Shown piece after piece: positions 18,062 through 26,690 of a stretch of 64,000 nucleotides of DNA. This stretch comes from DATBLE01 sp963734065. GTDB taxonomy: Bacteria; Actinomycetota; Thermoleophilia; Gaiellales; Gaiellaceae. The notes beneath the pieces were generated by a model. The model was not told the origin of the DNA, made no database searches, and worked only from the letters and a program-made list of their open reading frames with translations. The stretch is from contig CAVTFN010000005.1 of the NCBI GenBank assembly GCA_963734065.1, positions 558,001 through 622,000 on the forward strand, given 5' to 3'. A program made the translations under genes and the position numbers. Position 1 is the first letter of the stretch; every line of letters begins with the position of its first letter.

Positions 18062-19146
18062 ACGACATCCTCGGTGCTCGGGTCGTCGGCGGGGCTGCGG
18101 AACGCCGCGTGCAGGCGCCGGAGGCCGCCCGCCCCCCGGCGTCCGTGCTCGGCGAGGCCGACGATGCCGCCGGGCAGGAAGAAGACGACGAGAATGAAGA
18201 TCACGCCGAGGACGAAGAGCGGCTGGGACAGCGGGATCCGGAGTACGTCCGGCAGGTCCTGGACGGTGTTCGAGCCGCCGACCTCGACCAGCCGCTGGTT
18301 CGCGTAGGTGTAGAGGAAACCGCCGAGGAGCGGCCCCCACAGCGTGCCGGTGCCACCGAGCACGACCATCAGCAGGAGCGCGAGGGTGAAGTCGGCCGTC
18401 GTTACGCCCATGTCGGCACCGCCGACGACGAGCAGGTAGACGATCCCGCCCATCGTCGCCAGGAACGAGCCGAGGACGAAGGAGAGTAGCTTGTACCCCC
18501 GCGTGCTCAGGCCGAGTACCTCCACTCTGCGCTCGTTCTCGCGGATCGCCTGCCACACATGCCCCGGGGACGAATGCACGGCCCAGCCGACGCCGCAGGC
18601 GACCACGACCGCGTAGCCGAGCGACAGCCAGTACAGGTTCTTCGTGTTGTGGACGCCGACGAACGCGGCTGGGACAGCCGTGTAGTCGTAGCCGAGCCCC
18701 TGCTCGCCGCCGGTCCAGCTGTGCGGGTTCTTCTGCACGAGGATGCTGCCGGCCTGCGAAAACGCGAGCGTGACCATCGCGAACGCGATACCGGCGGTGC
18801 GCAGGCTGACGAAACCGACCGCGGTCGCGACGGCGATGCCCGAGGCCGCGGCGAGCAGGCATGCCTCAGCGAAGCTCCAGTGCCACTTGGTGATCGCGAT
18901 GTCGGCGATGTAGACGCCGATCGCGAAGTAGAGCGCGTGACCGAACGACAGCAGGCCAGTGAAGCCGAAGAGGAGGTCGTAGGAGAGCGCGACCCCTGCG
19001 AAGATCAAGCACAGGCAGAAGAGCTGCAGAGTCCCCGGACTGGAGAGCGGGCCGGGCAGCGCCTTGCCCAGCCCGAAATCCATCGTCGGCACGAACGCCA
19101 GCAGGGCGACAAGTGCCACGGGCCAGGCGGCGCGAAGCACCCTCAT
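18058..19146 (-). CDS. livM: Branched-chain-type ABC transporter permease LivM
   Basis: A 362-residue polytopic permease of the LivM family with about ten helices. The family landmarks LLFGFTGLLSFGHALYFAIG, the EAA-like loop AIRENERRVEVLG and GGTGTLWGPLLGGFL are present. It pairs with LivH to form the membrane channel for amino acids or related small carboxylic acids. Its ATG shares one base with the LivH stop (TGATG). Confidence 0.92.
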   Translation of the reverse strand: MRVLRAAWPVALVALLAFVPTMDFGLGKALPGPLSSPGTLQLFCLCLIFAGVALSYDLLFGFTGLLSFGHALYFAIGVYIADIAITKWHWSFAEACLLAAASGIAVATAVGFVSLRTAGIAFAMVTLAFSQAGSILVQKNPHSWTGGEQGLGYDYTAVPAAFVGVHNTKNLYWLSLGYAVVVACGVGWAVHSSPGHVWQAIRENERRVEVLGLSTRGYKLLSFVLGSFLATMGGIVYLLVVGGADMGVTTADFTLALLLMVVLGGTGTLWGPLLGGFLYTYANQRLVEVGGSNTVQDLPDVLRIPLSQPLFVLGVIFILVVFFLPGGIVGLAEHGRRGAGGLRRLHAAFRSPADDPSTEDVV

Positions 19147-20027
19147 CACGCGGTCCTCCCCGCGAGCTGCGCTGGCCGGGCGAGCAGCACGAGCGCGAGG
19201 AGCAGGACGACCGACAGATCGCCCAGGCCCGTCGAGTAGTAGTTCACGTACTGCTGGGTGAGCGCGACCACGACCGCCGCGACGGCGGAGCCCTTGATCG
19301 ACCCCAGCCCGCCGATCACGACGACGATGAACGCGAAGATCAGCAGGCTGGTGCCCCGGGTAGGTGTGATCGAGGTGAAGTACACGCCGGAGAGGACGCC
19401 GGCGAGTGCAGCGGCGATCCCTCCGATCACGAAGACGAGCGTGAACGAGCGCTGCACGTCGATGCCGAGCGCCGTGACCATGGCGCGGTTCTCGACTCCG
19501 GCTCGGATGATCAGGCCGTACCGCGTGTAGCGCAGGAATGCGAGCAGCGCGACGAGCACGATCACCGCCGCGGCGATCTCGATCCAGCGATCGTTCGGGA
19601 TGTGCGCGCCGGCGATCGTCGTCGTGCCGTTGAACCACGGGGGTACCTCGTAGAAGCGGGCGTTGCTGCCCCAGATCCCCTCGATCAGCGCCACGGTCGC
19701 GAACGAAAGCCCGACGGTCACGAGCACCTGCTCGATGTGCCGGAGGTAGAGCGGGCGGATGAGCACGAGTTCGGTGAGGGCCGCGAACACGGCCCCGACG
19801 GCGATCCCGATCAGCGAGGCGACGATGAAGCGGAGCCACACCGAGTCGATCCCGCCGAGCTTCGTCTCGGCGTACCAGGTGGCGTACGCCCCGACGGTAA
19901 GGAAGGCGCCGTGCGCGAAGTTGAGGACGCCCATCACGCCGTAGATCAGCGAGAGCCCGGACGCGACCAGGAAGTACATCGCGCCCAGACCGAGGCCGGT
20001 GACGAAGAGAAGGATCGGTGTGCTCAT
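19146..20027 (-). CDS. livH: Branched-chain-type ABC transporter permease LivH
   Basis: A 293-residue permease of the LivH family with about eight helices, including SLIYGVMGVLNFAHGAFLTV near the N-terminus and the C-terminal GGLGSIKGSAVAAVVV. Partner of LivM. Start ATG overlaps the stop of the LivF ATPase gene as ATGA. Confidence 0.92.
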   Translation of the reverse strand: MSTPILLFVTGLGLGAMYFLVASGLSLIYGVMGVLNFAHGAFLTVGAYATWYAETKLGGIDSVWLRFIVASLIGIAVGAVFAALTELVLIRPLYLRHIEQVLVTVGLSFATVALIEGIWGSNARFYEVPPWFNGTTTIAGAHIPNDRWIEIAAAVIVLVALLAFLRYTRYGLIIRAGVENRAMVTALGIDVQRSFTLVFVIGGIAAALAGVLSGVYFTSITPTRGTSLLIFAFIVVVIGGLGSIKGSAVAAVVVALTQQYVNYYSTGLGDLSVVLLLALVLLARPAQLAGRTA

Positions 20028-20734
20028 CCTGCGTGCCCCACTCCGAGGTGCCTGTGTACGAAGGCCTCGTCGTCGAGGTCGGAGACGATGCCTGTGTGCA
20101 CGACGCGCCCCTGGTCGAGCACGATGATCGAGCGCGCGAGCTTGCGGACGACGCCGAGGTTCTGCTCGACCAGTAGCGCCGTCTCGCTTTCGGCGATCCG
20201 GCCGAGTACCTCCGAGACGTGCGAGACGAGCGCGGGCGCGAGCCCTTTCGTCGGCTCGTCGATCAGGAGCAGCCGGCTCGGGTTGAGCAGTGCCCTCGCG
20301 ATCGCGACCATCTGCTGCTGCCCTCCGGACAGTGTGCCGGCCCGTTGCCGCCCGCGCACCTTCAGCTCGGGGAAGAGCTCATAGACGAGCTCGTACCGTG
20401 CCGCGCCGTTGCGTACCGCCAGCCGGAGGTTCTCATCGACCGTCAGTCCCGCGAAGACGTCGCGGTCCTCCGGCACGTAGCCGACACCGCGCTGGACGAT
20501 CCGGTGGGTCGCCTCGCCCTCGATCGCCTCGCCCGCGAGGCGCACCGAGCCCCGGCGGTGCACAAGGCCGAGCACGGCGCGCAGCGTGGTCGTCTTGCCG
20601 ACACCGTTGCGGCCGAGCAGCGCCGTGATACCGCCCTTGGGCACATCGAACGACACGCCCTGGAGCACGTGCGCGCCGCCGAGGTCGACGTGCAGGTCAT
20701 GCAGCTCGAGCGCCATCCTCACGTCCGCGCTCAC
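20024..20734 (-). CDS. livF: ABC transporter ATPase LivF
   Basis: A 236-residue ATP-binding subunit with Walker A GRNGVGKTT, signature LSGGQQQM and Walker B LLLIDEPTKGLAP. The short LivF length and REG-type RG-GYVPEDR region fit the branched-chain family. GTG start overlapping the LivG stop (GTGA); an internal ATG seven codons in is an alternative. Confidence 0.92.
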   Translation of the reverse strand: MSADVRMALELHDLHVDLGGAHVLQGVSFDVPKGGITALLGRNGVGKTTTLRAVLGLVHRRGSVRLAGEAIEGEATHRIVQRGVGYVPEDRDVFAGLTVDENLRLAVRNGAARYELVYELFPELKVRGRQRAGTLSGGQQQMVAIARALLNPSRLLLIDEPTKGLAPALVSHVSEVLGRIAESETALLVEQNLGVVRKLARSIIVLDQGRVVHTGIVSDLDDEAFVHRHLGVGHAG

Positions 20735-21489
20735 AGCGGCTCTCCCACGTACGCCTCCTGGACGGTCGCGTTGCGCATCACGTTCTGCGGCGTGTCGCAG
20801 GCGAGCAGCCGGCCATGGTGCATCACCGCGACCCGATCGGCGAGACCGGTGACGACTTCGATGTGATGTTCGACCATGAGCACGGTCTTCTTCCGATCTC
20901 GGTTGAGTGAGCGGATCACCTCCACCAGCCCCGGGACGTCCTCGGCGCTGACGCCTGCCATCGGCTCATCGAGGAGGACGACCGCGGGATCGGAGGCGAG
21001 CAGCATCGCCACCTCCAGCTTCCGCTTCTCGCCCCCGGCGAGGAGCGCGGCCGGGACCCGCTCCCGGCCCGCGAGCCCGACCGCCTCGAGCGCCCGATGC
21101 GCGCGCTCGACCGCCTCACGCACGCCGGAGGCGCGGCGCCAGATCCGCATCGAGCCGCCGACTGCCGCGTCGCCCGCCAGCCGCACGTTCTCGAACGCGG
21201 ACAGACGCCCGAAGACACTCGAGAGCTGGAACGTCCGCCCCAACCCCGCCCGCGTGCGGGCGGACGGCGTCGCGCGGGTGATGTCCTTGCCACGCAGCTC
21301 GATCTGGCCGGCGCTCACGCGGATGAGCCCCGAGAGCAGATTGAGGAGGGACGTCTTGCCGGCCCCGTTCGGGCCGATGATCCCGAGAAACTCGCCATCG
21401 GTAACCTCCAGGCCGACATCGGCAACGATCGAAGCACCGCCGATGTCGAGCCCGAGGTCCCGGGTGGCGAGGATCGGTTCAGTCGTCAC
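20731..21489 (-). CDS. livG: ABC transporter ATPase LivG
   Basis: A 252-residue ATPase with Walker A GPNGAGKTS, the LivG-specific GLGRTFQLSSVFG stretch, a variant signature LAGGEKRKLEVA and Walker B VVLLDEPMAGVS. It energises import together with LivF. GTG start; 34 bases separate it from the stop of the binding-protein gene, the only real gap in the operon. Confidence 0.92.
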   Translation of the reverse strand: MTTEPILATRDLGLDIGGASIVADVGLEVTDGEFLGIIGPNGAGKTSLLNLLSGLIRVSAGQIELRGKDITRATPSARTRAGLGRTFQLSSVFGRLSAFENVRLAGDAAVGGSMRIWRRASGVREAVERAHRALEAVGLAGRERVPAALLAGGEKRKLEVAMLLASDPAVVLLDEPMAGVSAEDVPGLVEVIRSLNRDRKKTVLMVEHHIEVVTGLADRVAVMHHGRLLACDTPQNVMRNATVQEAYVGEPL

Positions 21490-21523
21490 GGTGGACGAGC
21501 CGGGCCGTTCCTCGCGCCCCGGC

Positions 21524-22747
21524 CTACTTGAACGGTGTGATCGGCGGCTGGACGTTCCCCGGTGAGATCGTCTTCAAGACCTTCGGCAAGTACCTGCCGT
21601 TCGCCTGTTTGACCAGTTGCACCTGGAACATCGGCTGGATCATCGCATGGTCCTGCGGGCGAATCCGCTGCAGGCCTTTTGGCGCGAGGAACTGCCAGCC
21701 CTCCAGGCCGCTGATCATCGCGTTGACGTCCTGTGACGCTCCGCCTTTCTGCAGCGCCCGGACAATCATCTGGCCCTCGACGAACCCATCCGGAGTGAAG
21801 AGGTCAGGCACCTGTCCGAGCTTCCTCATCTCCTTGACCAGCCAGTCGTTCACCTTGTTGTGCGGCGCGCTCCAGGTGTAGTGCGACAAGAACTTGATGT
21901 CGCCGGCCGCGGCACCGAATGACTGCCACGTGCTGCGCTGGGCAAGTCCCGTCGTGACGTCGGTCGTCTTGAACACGTTCTGCTGCTGCAGCGCCCGCCA
22001 CATTGCGGCAGCGGTGTCGCCCGCCCAGGCGACGAACAGCAGGTCGGGCTTGGCCGCGGCGGCCCGCTGGGCGAATGGGGTGAAGTCGGTCGCCGACAAG
22101 GGGACGAGGATCGACGACACGGTGTGGCCACGACCGCCGAGAACGGCCTTCACCGCGGCGGCGTTGCCCTGGCCGAAGACATAGTCCTGCGCGAAGACGA
22201 TGATCTTCTTTCCGACCGACTTGCCGAGGAACGAGTTCGCGGCGAGCACGTCCTGGTAGGTCTGCCGGCCGGACCGGAACGTGTACTTGTTCGCTCCGGT
22301 GATCACGTCGGCCGCAGCCGCGCCGGACAGGAACAGAACCTGGTTCTGCGCCGCAAGCGGCGCAATCTGGACAGCGACCGCCGACGAGCAGCTCCCGCCG
22401 ATGATCTTGTAGCCCTGACCGATCAGGTCCTTGGCCTCGGAGACGGCGGTTGCGGGGTTGGCGGTCTCATCCTTGAGGGTGAGCTGGATCGGGTGGCCGT
22501 TGACGGCGTTGGTCCCGTTGGTCGCGTATTTGAGCCCGTACCGGAGGCCCTCGATGAACTCCGCTCCGTACTCGGCCAGCGGCCCGGTGCGGCAATAGAT
22601 GATTCCGACCTTGTACGGGCTGGCCGCCGCTCCCGACGGACGCGCCAGCGCCGTGCTAGTAAAGACCGCGACCACCGCCGTCAGGGCGACGACGACGACG
22701 ACGGCCAGTGTGGCTGCGAGCCGCGGCCACGAGCGCCAGTGCTTCAT
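21524..22747 (-). CDS. Periplasmic/extracellular binding protein of the Liv-type transporter
   Basis: A 407-residue secreted receptor. The N-terminus is a long signal or anchor segment (LAATLAVVVVVALTAVVAVF) ending at ALARPSG. The mature part is a type-I periplasmic binding fold (YKVGIIYCRTGPLAEYG, IIGGSCSSAVAVQIAPLAAQ), typical of LivJ/LivK-like proteins that bind amino acids, amides or aromatic acids. AGGAGGG lies nine bases before the ATG. It is the first gene of the operon, with a good promoter upstream. Confidence 0.9.
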   Translation of the reverse strand: MKHWRSWPRLAATLAVVVVVALTAVVAVFTSTALARPSGAAASPYKVGIIYCRTGPLAEYGAEFIEGLRYGLKYATNGTNAVNGHPIQLTLKDETANPATAVSEAKDLIGQGYKIIGGSCSSAVAVQIAPLAAQNQVLFLSGAAAADVITGANKYTFRSGRQTYQDVLAANSFLGKSVGKKIIVFAQDYVFGQGNAAAVKAVLGGRGHTVSSILVPLSATDFTPFAQRAAAAKPDLLFVAWAGDTAAAMWRALQQQNVFKTTDVTTGLAQRSTWQSFGAAAGDIKFLSHYTWSAPHNKVNDWLVKEMRKLGQVPDLFTPDGFVEGQMIVRALQKGGASQDVNAMISGLEGWQFLAPKGLQRIRPQDHAMIQPMFQVQLVKQANGRYLPKVLKTISPGNVQPPITPFK

Positions 22748-22795
22748 GCTGAAGTCCCTCCTGGAGATAACTGACAGGTGATTCAGGTCTGGGAA

Positions 22796-22823
22796 ACTAT
22801 GACCGGAGGCACGCGCTTGTCAA
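22796..22823 (-). promoter_or_regulatory. Sigma70-type promoter of the liv operon
   Basis: On the minus strand TTGACA (22823-22818) is followed after 16 bases by CATAGT (22801-22796), about 50 bases upstream of the binding-protein ATG. The -35 is a consensus match. Confidence 0.6.
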
Positions 22824-23411
22824 GTCGCCGACTCCCGCTACGCCGTCGATGACGACCCCGGCCGCGCCGAGCCACCAGACCGGCGCGTGAAGCCGGTTGA
22901 AAGTACGACGCCTTCGTGGCGAAGGATGTTGGCGTTGGGGGCTTCATGCAGTTCGTTGCAGTCTGATCTTGACCGCTTCGGAGTCCTCGCCTGAGGCGAC
23001 CTCGGCCTCGATGCCGTCAGGATCAAGCAGGTCGAGGAGCACACGATGCTGCGTGGCGGCGACAGAGGTGGGTGAGCCTGAAGTGCAGCGAAACGAGGCC
23101 CACGCGGCGGCAGGACCCGTTTAGCCCCGTCGACCTCCTGGAACCGGAGCAGGCGGTCGCAGCTCAAACCTTCGATTAAAGCGATCTCTGTCGCCCGTGG
23201 TGAGTCTGCGGTGAGCCGGGCACGACAGCGCTTTCGAGACCGCGGGCCGGGATGGCACCACCCACCCCACCCCCCTGCAACGATGAGCCTCTCCTCCTAG
23301 GGAATCCCTCGGGGCCGCCTGAAGCGGGTTGGCTCCTGACGGACGAGGGTTTGCGACCATGCGGCTCTGAGGCGAAGAGTCCTCTTTCCTCGAGCGACTG
23401 GAGGTGACGTG
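22824..23411. other. Intergenic region with a possible decayed ORF
   Basis: No complete gene is supported. A minus-strand frame ending near 22944 reads HRVLLDLLDPDGIEAEVASG, which looks protein-like, but it has no clear start or recognisable family. The ribosome site for the next plus gene (GGAGGTGACG) is at the right edge. Confidence 0.35.
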
Positions 23412-24065
23412 ATGGAGTCCAGCAGTCAAGCGACAGGCGGGCCGGCATATCCGGTGCGGTTCTCGGTCGAGTACCCCGATCGTCAGCTCAACCGTCTGAC
23501 CACCGCGTTCAGGTTGATCGTCGCGATCCCGATCCTGATCGTCGCGGCCAGTCTGGGTGGCTACGAAGGCGGCTACACGGGGGGCGGGCAGGGCTGGAGG
23601 ATCGCCGGCGGGACTGCAGGGCTCCTCTTCCTCGCACCGCTCTTGATGATCCTGTTTCGGCAGAAGTACCCCCGCTGGTGGTTCGACTGGAACCGCGAGC
23701 TGCTCAGGTTCTCGAACCGGATCGGTGTCTACGTCGCCCTGATGGACGACCACTACCCATCCACCGACGAGCAGCAGGGGGTCGCGCTCGATTTCCCCTA
23801 CCCGGACGCAAAACAGAGGCTGAATCGATGGCTGCCGCTGGTCAAGTGGCTGCTCGCGATCCCCCACTACATCGTGCTCGTCTTCCTTTGGTTCGCGGCC
23901 GTAGTGTCGGTCGTGATCGCGTGGTTCGCGATCCTCTTCACCGGGCGCTACCCACGCGGCCTCTTCGACTTCGTCCTCGGCGTCTTTCGCTGGACCAACC
24001 GCGTGGTCGGGTACTCATTGATCCTTGTCACCGATGAGTACCCACCGTTCCGGCTAGGTCCATAA
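23412..24065 (+). CDS. DUF4389-type membrane protein
   Basis: A 217-residue protein with a conserved N-terminal strand (YPVRFSVEYPDRQLNRLTTA), then a first helix pair, a conserved WWFDWNRELLRFSNRI segment and a second pair ending in GLFDFVLGVFRWTNRV. This repeated layout (W-x-N-R, FT-GRYPRGLFDF) is that of DUF4389 proteins. ATG 23412 follows GGAGGTGACG; a GTG one codon earlier is possible. Function unknown. Confidence 0.8.
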   Translation: MESSSQATGGPAYPVRFSVEYPDRQLNRLTTAFRLIVAIPILIVAASLGGYEGGYTGGGQGWRIAGGTAGLLFLAPLLMILFRQKYPRWWFDWNRELLRFSNRIGVYVALMDDHYPSTDEQQGVALDFPYPDAKQRLNRWLPLVKWLLAIPHYIVLVFLWFAAVVSVVIAWFAILFTGRYPRGLFDFVLGVFRWTNRVVGYSLILVTDEYPPFRLGP

Positions 24066-24300
24066 CGCCGATCCATCGTGACCGCCGGGACGGCGGCGGC
24101 CAGCACCCTCTGACGAGGCGGACGCTGCCACCGTGACGGACTGAGTTTGAGACGAACAGCCACAATCACGCTTCGCCACCATCAGAGTGTCCAGTTGGGG
24201 GGCGTTGGGATTCGTAATCCCTGCAGGCGAAGCGGACCGCAGAGCGTTGCCCCGCACGATCGACGCGAGCTTCCGCAGAGGACGATGATCGTCTGAGCTA

Positions 24301-24576
24301 AGCGGAGCGGGCAAGGGAGCGCCGGGCACGGGGCAGCTCTACGTCGACGGCGAGCTCGTCGGAGCGGCGGAGGTGCCGGCCACGACGCCGTTCATGTTCA
24401 ATCCGGGCGCCTTGGCGTGCGGCGCCAACCCCGGCTCACCGGTCACATCTGACTACACCTCGCCGTTTGCCTTCACCGGCACGAACGACCACGTCACGGT
24501 CGACGTCAGCGGCGAGCTGATTAAGGACGACGAAGCCGAGCTCCGCGTCCACCTGGCACGGCATAGTCGACCGTGC
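24301..24576 (+). pseudogene. Arylsulfatase C-terminal remnant
   Basis: The frame from 24301 reads GAPGTGQLYVDGELVGAAEV, then TTPFMFNPGALACGAN, PVTSDYTSPFAFTGTNDHV and TVDVSGE. This is the beta-rich C-terminal domain of bacterial arylsulfatases. The sulfatase catalytic domain (C-x-P-S-R) is absent and no start codon exists, so only the tail survives. A strong hairpin follows, consistent with the old gene end. The natural stop appears shifted by one base near 24564. Confidence 0.65.
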
Positions 24577-24609
24577 GGGCGGCGGGAGCGATCCCGTCGC
24601 CCGCCGCCC
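24577..24609 (+). terminator. Terminator after the sulfatase remnant
   Basis: GGGCGGCGGG (24577-24586) pairs with CCCGCCGCCC (24600-24609); the loop is 13 nt and can pair internally. There is no T-run. Confidence 0.55.
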
Positions 24610-24667
24610 CCAGGAAGGAGGGACCGATGAGACATGGAATCAAGCGAGGTACCGACTTTCGCGGCGA

Positions 24668-25600
24668 TCATGAGGTCACGTCCTGCCACCAGACGGGGTC
24701 GGGACGAAACGCCAGTGCTGGTTGGCCGGTCGCATCCGTGTCGAGCCGGTAGACGAGCCCGGCGGCGGGGTCGGCGCGACGCCGCTCGTCCGTCCAGCCC
24801 TCCGTCGCCGTCGTGACGAAGAGCCGGTGGAGGCCGGGCCCTCCGAATGCACAGCACGTGCACTGCCGGGCCGGGATGGACAACATCTCGCGCAGCGAGC
24901 CGTCGGGTGCGTAGCGGTTGACCCGCCCACCGCCGTAGATGGCCACCCAGAGGTCGCCTGCGGCGTCGACCGTCATCCCGTCTGGTGCACCGACCTCCTC
25001 GGGCACGGTGACCAGGATCCGGTTACGGGAGATCGTGCCTTGGTGGGGGTCGAACGCGAACGCGTGGATTACCCGCGGGCCGCTGTCCACCAGGTACATG
25101 GTCAGGCCGTCGGGACTCCACCCGACTCCGTTGGCGATCGTCAGGCCCTCGAGCACCAGCTCGGTCCGACCGGCCCGGTCCAGCCGGTAGAGCGCGCCGC
25201 CTCCCTCGTGGTGGTCGTCGGCCATCGTCCCGGCCCAGAACCGGCCCTGGGGATCGCAGGCGCCGTCGTTCATGCGGGTCGCGGCCGGCGCAACCTCGGC
25301 GATCGTCCGCTGGATGCCGTCCGGCGCCAGGCGGACGAAGCTGCGCCCGGCGCCGAGCAGCCAACCGTCGTCGCCCTCAACGGGCGCGACCACCCCCACC
25401 GTTCCCGACAGTTCGTAGACGCGGATGCGCTCCAGGAAACCGTCGTCGCGGACCCGGCCGCGATAGACGCGCGCGGCGAGGATGTCGACCGCCAGCAACT
25501 CGTCTCGACGGGCATCCCAGCGGATGCCCTCTCCGAGCTGCGTCTGCTCGGTCGAGCAGGGGACAGCGCGGCGGCCCGGCTCATGTCCGGGGGGTCCCAT
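24668..25600 (-). CDS. SMP-30/gluconolactonase-family lactonase
   Basis: A 310-residue six-bladed beta-propeller of the SMP-30 family, which hydrolyses sugar lactones with a divalent metal. Visible motifs are QLGEGIRWDARRDEL (metal-ligand Glu), MNDGACDPQGRFWAGTM, ANGVGWSPDG and GAPDGMTVDAAGDLWVA (Asn and Asp ligand regions). ATG 25600 is two bases after the dehydrogenase stop. Together the two genes fit oxidation of an aldose to the lactone and then to the acid. Confidence 0.88.
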   Translation of the reverse strand: MGPPGHEPGRRAVPCSTEQTQLGEGIRWDARRDELLAVDILAARVYRGRVRDDGFLERIRVYELSGTVGVVAPVEGDDGWLLGAGRSFVRLAPDGIQRTIAEVAPAATRMNDGACDPQGRFWAGTMADDHHEGGGALYRLDRAGRTELVLEGLTIANGVGWSPDGLTMYLVDSGPRVIHAFAFDPHQGTISRNRILVTVPEEVGAPDGMTVDAAGDLWVAIYGGGRVNRYAPDGSLREMLSIPARQCTCCAFGGPGLHRLFVTTATEGWTDERRRADPAAGLVYRLDTDATGQPALAFRPDPVWWQDVTS

Positions 25601-25602
25601 CG

Positions 25603-26650
25603 TCAGCCCTCGAAGTCGACGACGACCTTGATGTCGTCCGGATCGCGCTGCAGCGCGTCCGTGATGTTCTCGGGCGGCACACGACGCGAGATCAGGTGCT
25701 CGAGCCAGGTCCGGTCGGAAGCGGCGAGCGCCTCGGCAGCCCGGTAGAAGTGCCGCCGGTTGGCGTTGACCGAGCCGACGATCACGTTGTTCTGCAGGAC
25801 CACCTCTCGAGCCAGATCCGCTGGAGAGAGCCCACTGCCTTGGCCGCCGCTGCCCACGCCCGTGAGGCAGACCACTCCACCGGAGCCGACCTCCCGAATC
25901 GAGTCGACGATAACCGAGCCCACCCCCGTGCACTCGATGACGACATCGGGCTGAAAGCCGATGTCGGCGATCGCCCCTGAGTGGTAGGTGGCGCCGACGT
26001 CGTGGACCAGCCGCGGCTTGGCGCCCTCGGTGACCCGGTCGAGGACGTGCACGTCGAGCCCGTGCTGCACGCCGATGAGAGCTGCGAGCATGCCGATCGG
26101 GCCGGCACCGGTTACGAGCACCTGCCGGGGCTCCCAGAACGCCCGCGCTCGCATGACCCCGATCAATTCCCACGCTTTCGCCACCACTGTGGTGGGCTCG
26201 AGCAGCACGCCGAGCAGGCCCAGTGACGCGTCGACCTTGGTGTAGTAGCCGGGCTCGATCCGCCAGCGCTCGGACATGAACCCGTCGATCTCCTTGATGC
26301 CGCGCTCGGTGTACTGCCCGTTGCGGCACATGTCCCACTCGCCCACGGCGCAGTTGGGGCACGGCACCGGGTCGGGGCGGCGGACGATCCCGACGACCAG
26401 ATCACCGGGCTGGAGGCCACTGTTCGGGCCTGGATCGACCACCCGGCCCAGTGACTCGTGCCCGAGGATCAGCCGCTCCCGTCCCGGCGGAGCCCAGCCG
26501 TACAGCGCCTGAGGCGATCTCGACGTCCGTCCCACACACACCCACCGCCACCGCCTCGACCAGGATCGACCCGTTGCTCTCCTCCGGTTCGGGCACCTCC
26601 TCGAAACGAACGGACCCTTCAACTCCCGGCTGAACAGTGACGGCCTTCAT
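25603..26650 (-). pseudogene. Glucose 1-dehydrogenase-like zinc MDR enzyme, frameshifted
   Basis: The ATG at 26650 follows GGGAGGAG. The first 48 residues (MKAVTVQPGVEGSVRFEEVP ... VGVCGTDVEIASG) match the start of the glucose dehydrogenase branch of the MDR family. One extra base near 26507 then shifts the frame; removing it gives IASG-LYGWAPPGRERLILGHES and the full enzyme through GAGPIGMLAA (NADP fold) to the end. Structural-zinc cysteines appear as CPNCAVGEWDMC. This may be a true pseudogene or a one-base sequence error; the downstream lactonase is intact. Confidence 0.75.
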
Positions 26651-26690
26651 GACTCCTCCCTCGTGAACTCGTTGGCCGCCGGGCGGCGCC

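Noticed and set aside
24186..24225. Possible tRNA-Thr(CGT) anticodon arm (GGGATTCGTAATCCC hairpin)
   Set aside because: No T-arm or acceptor stem follows and the stem is too short; a chance hairpin is as likely.
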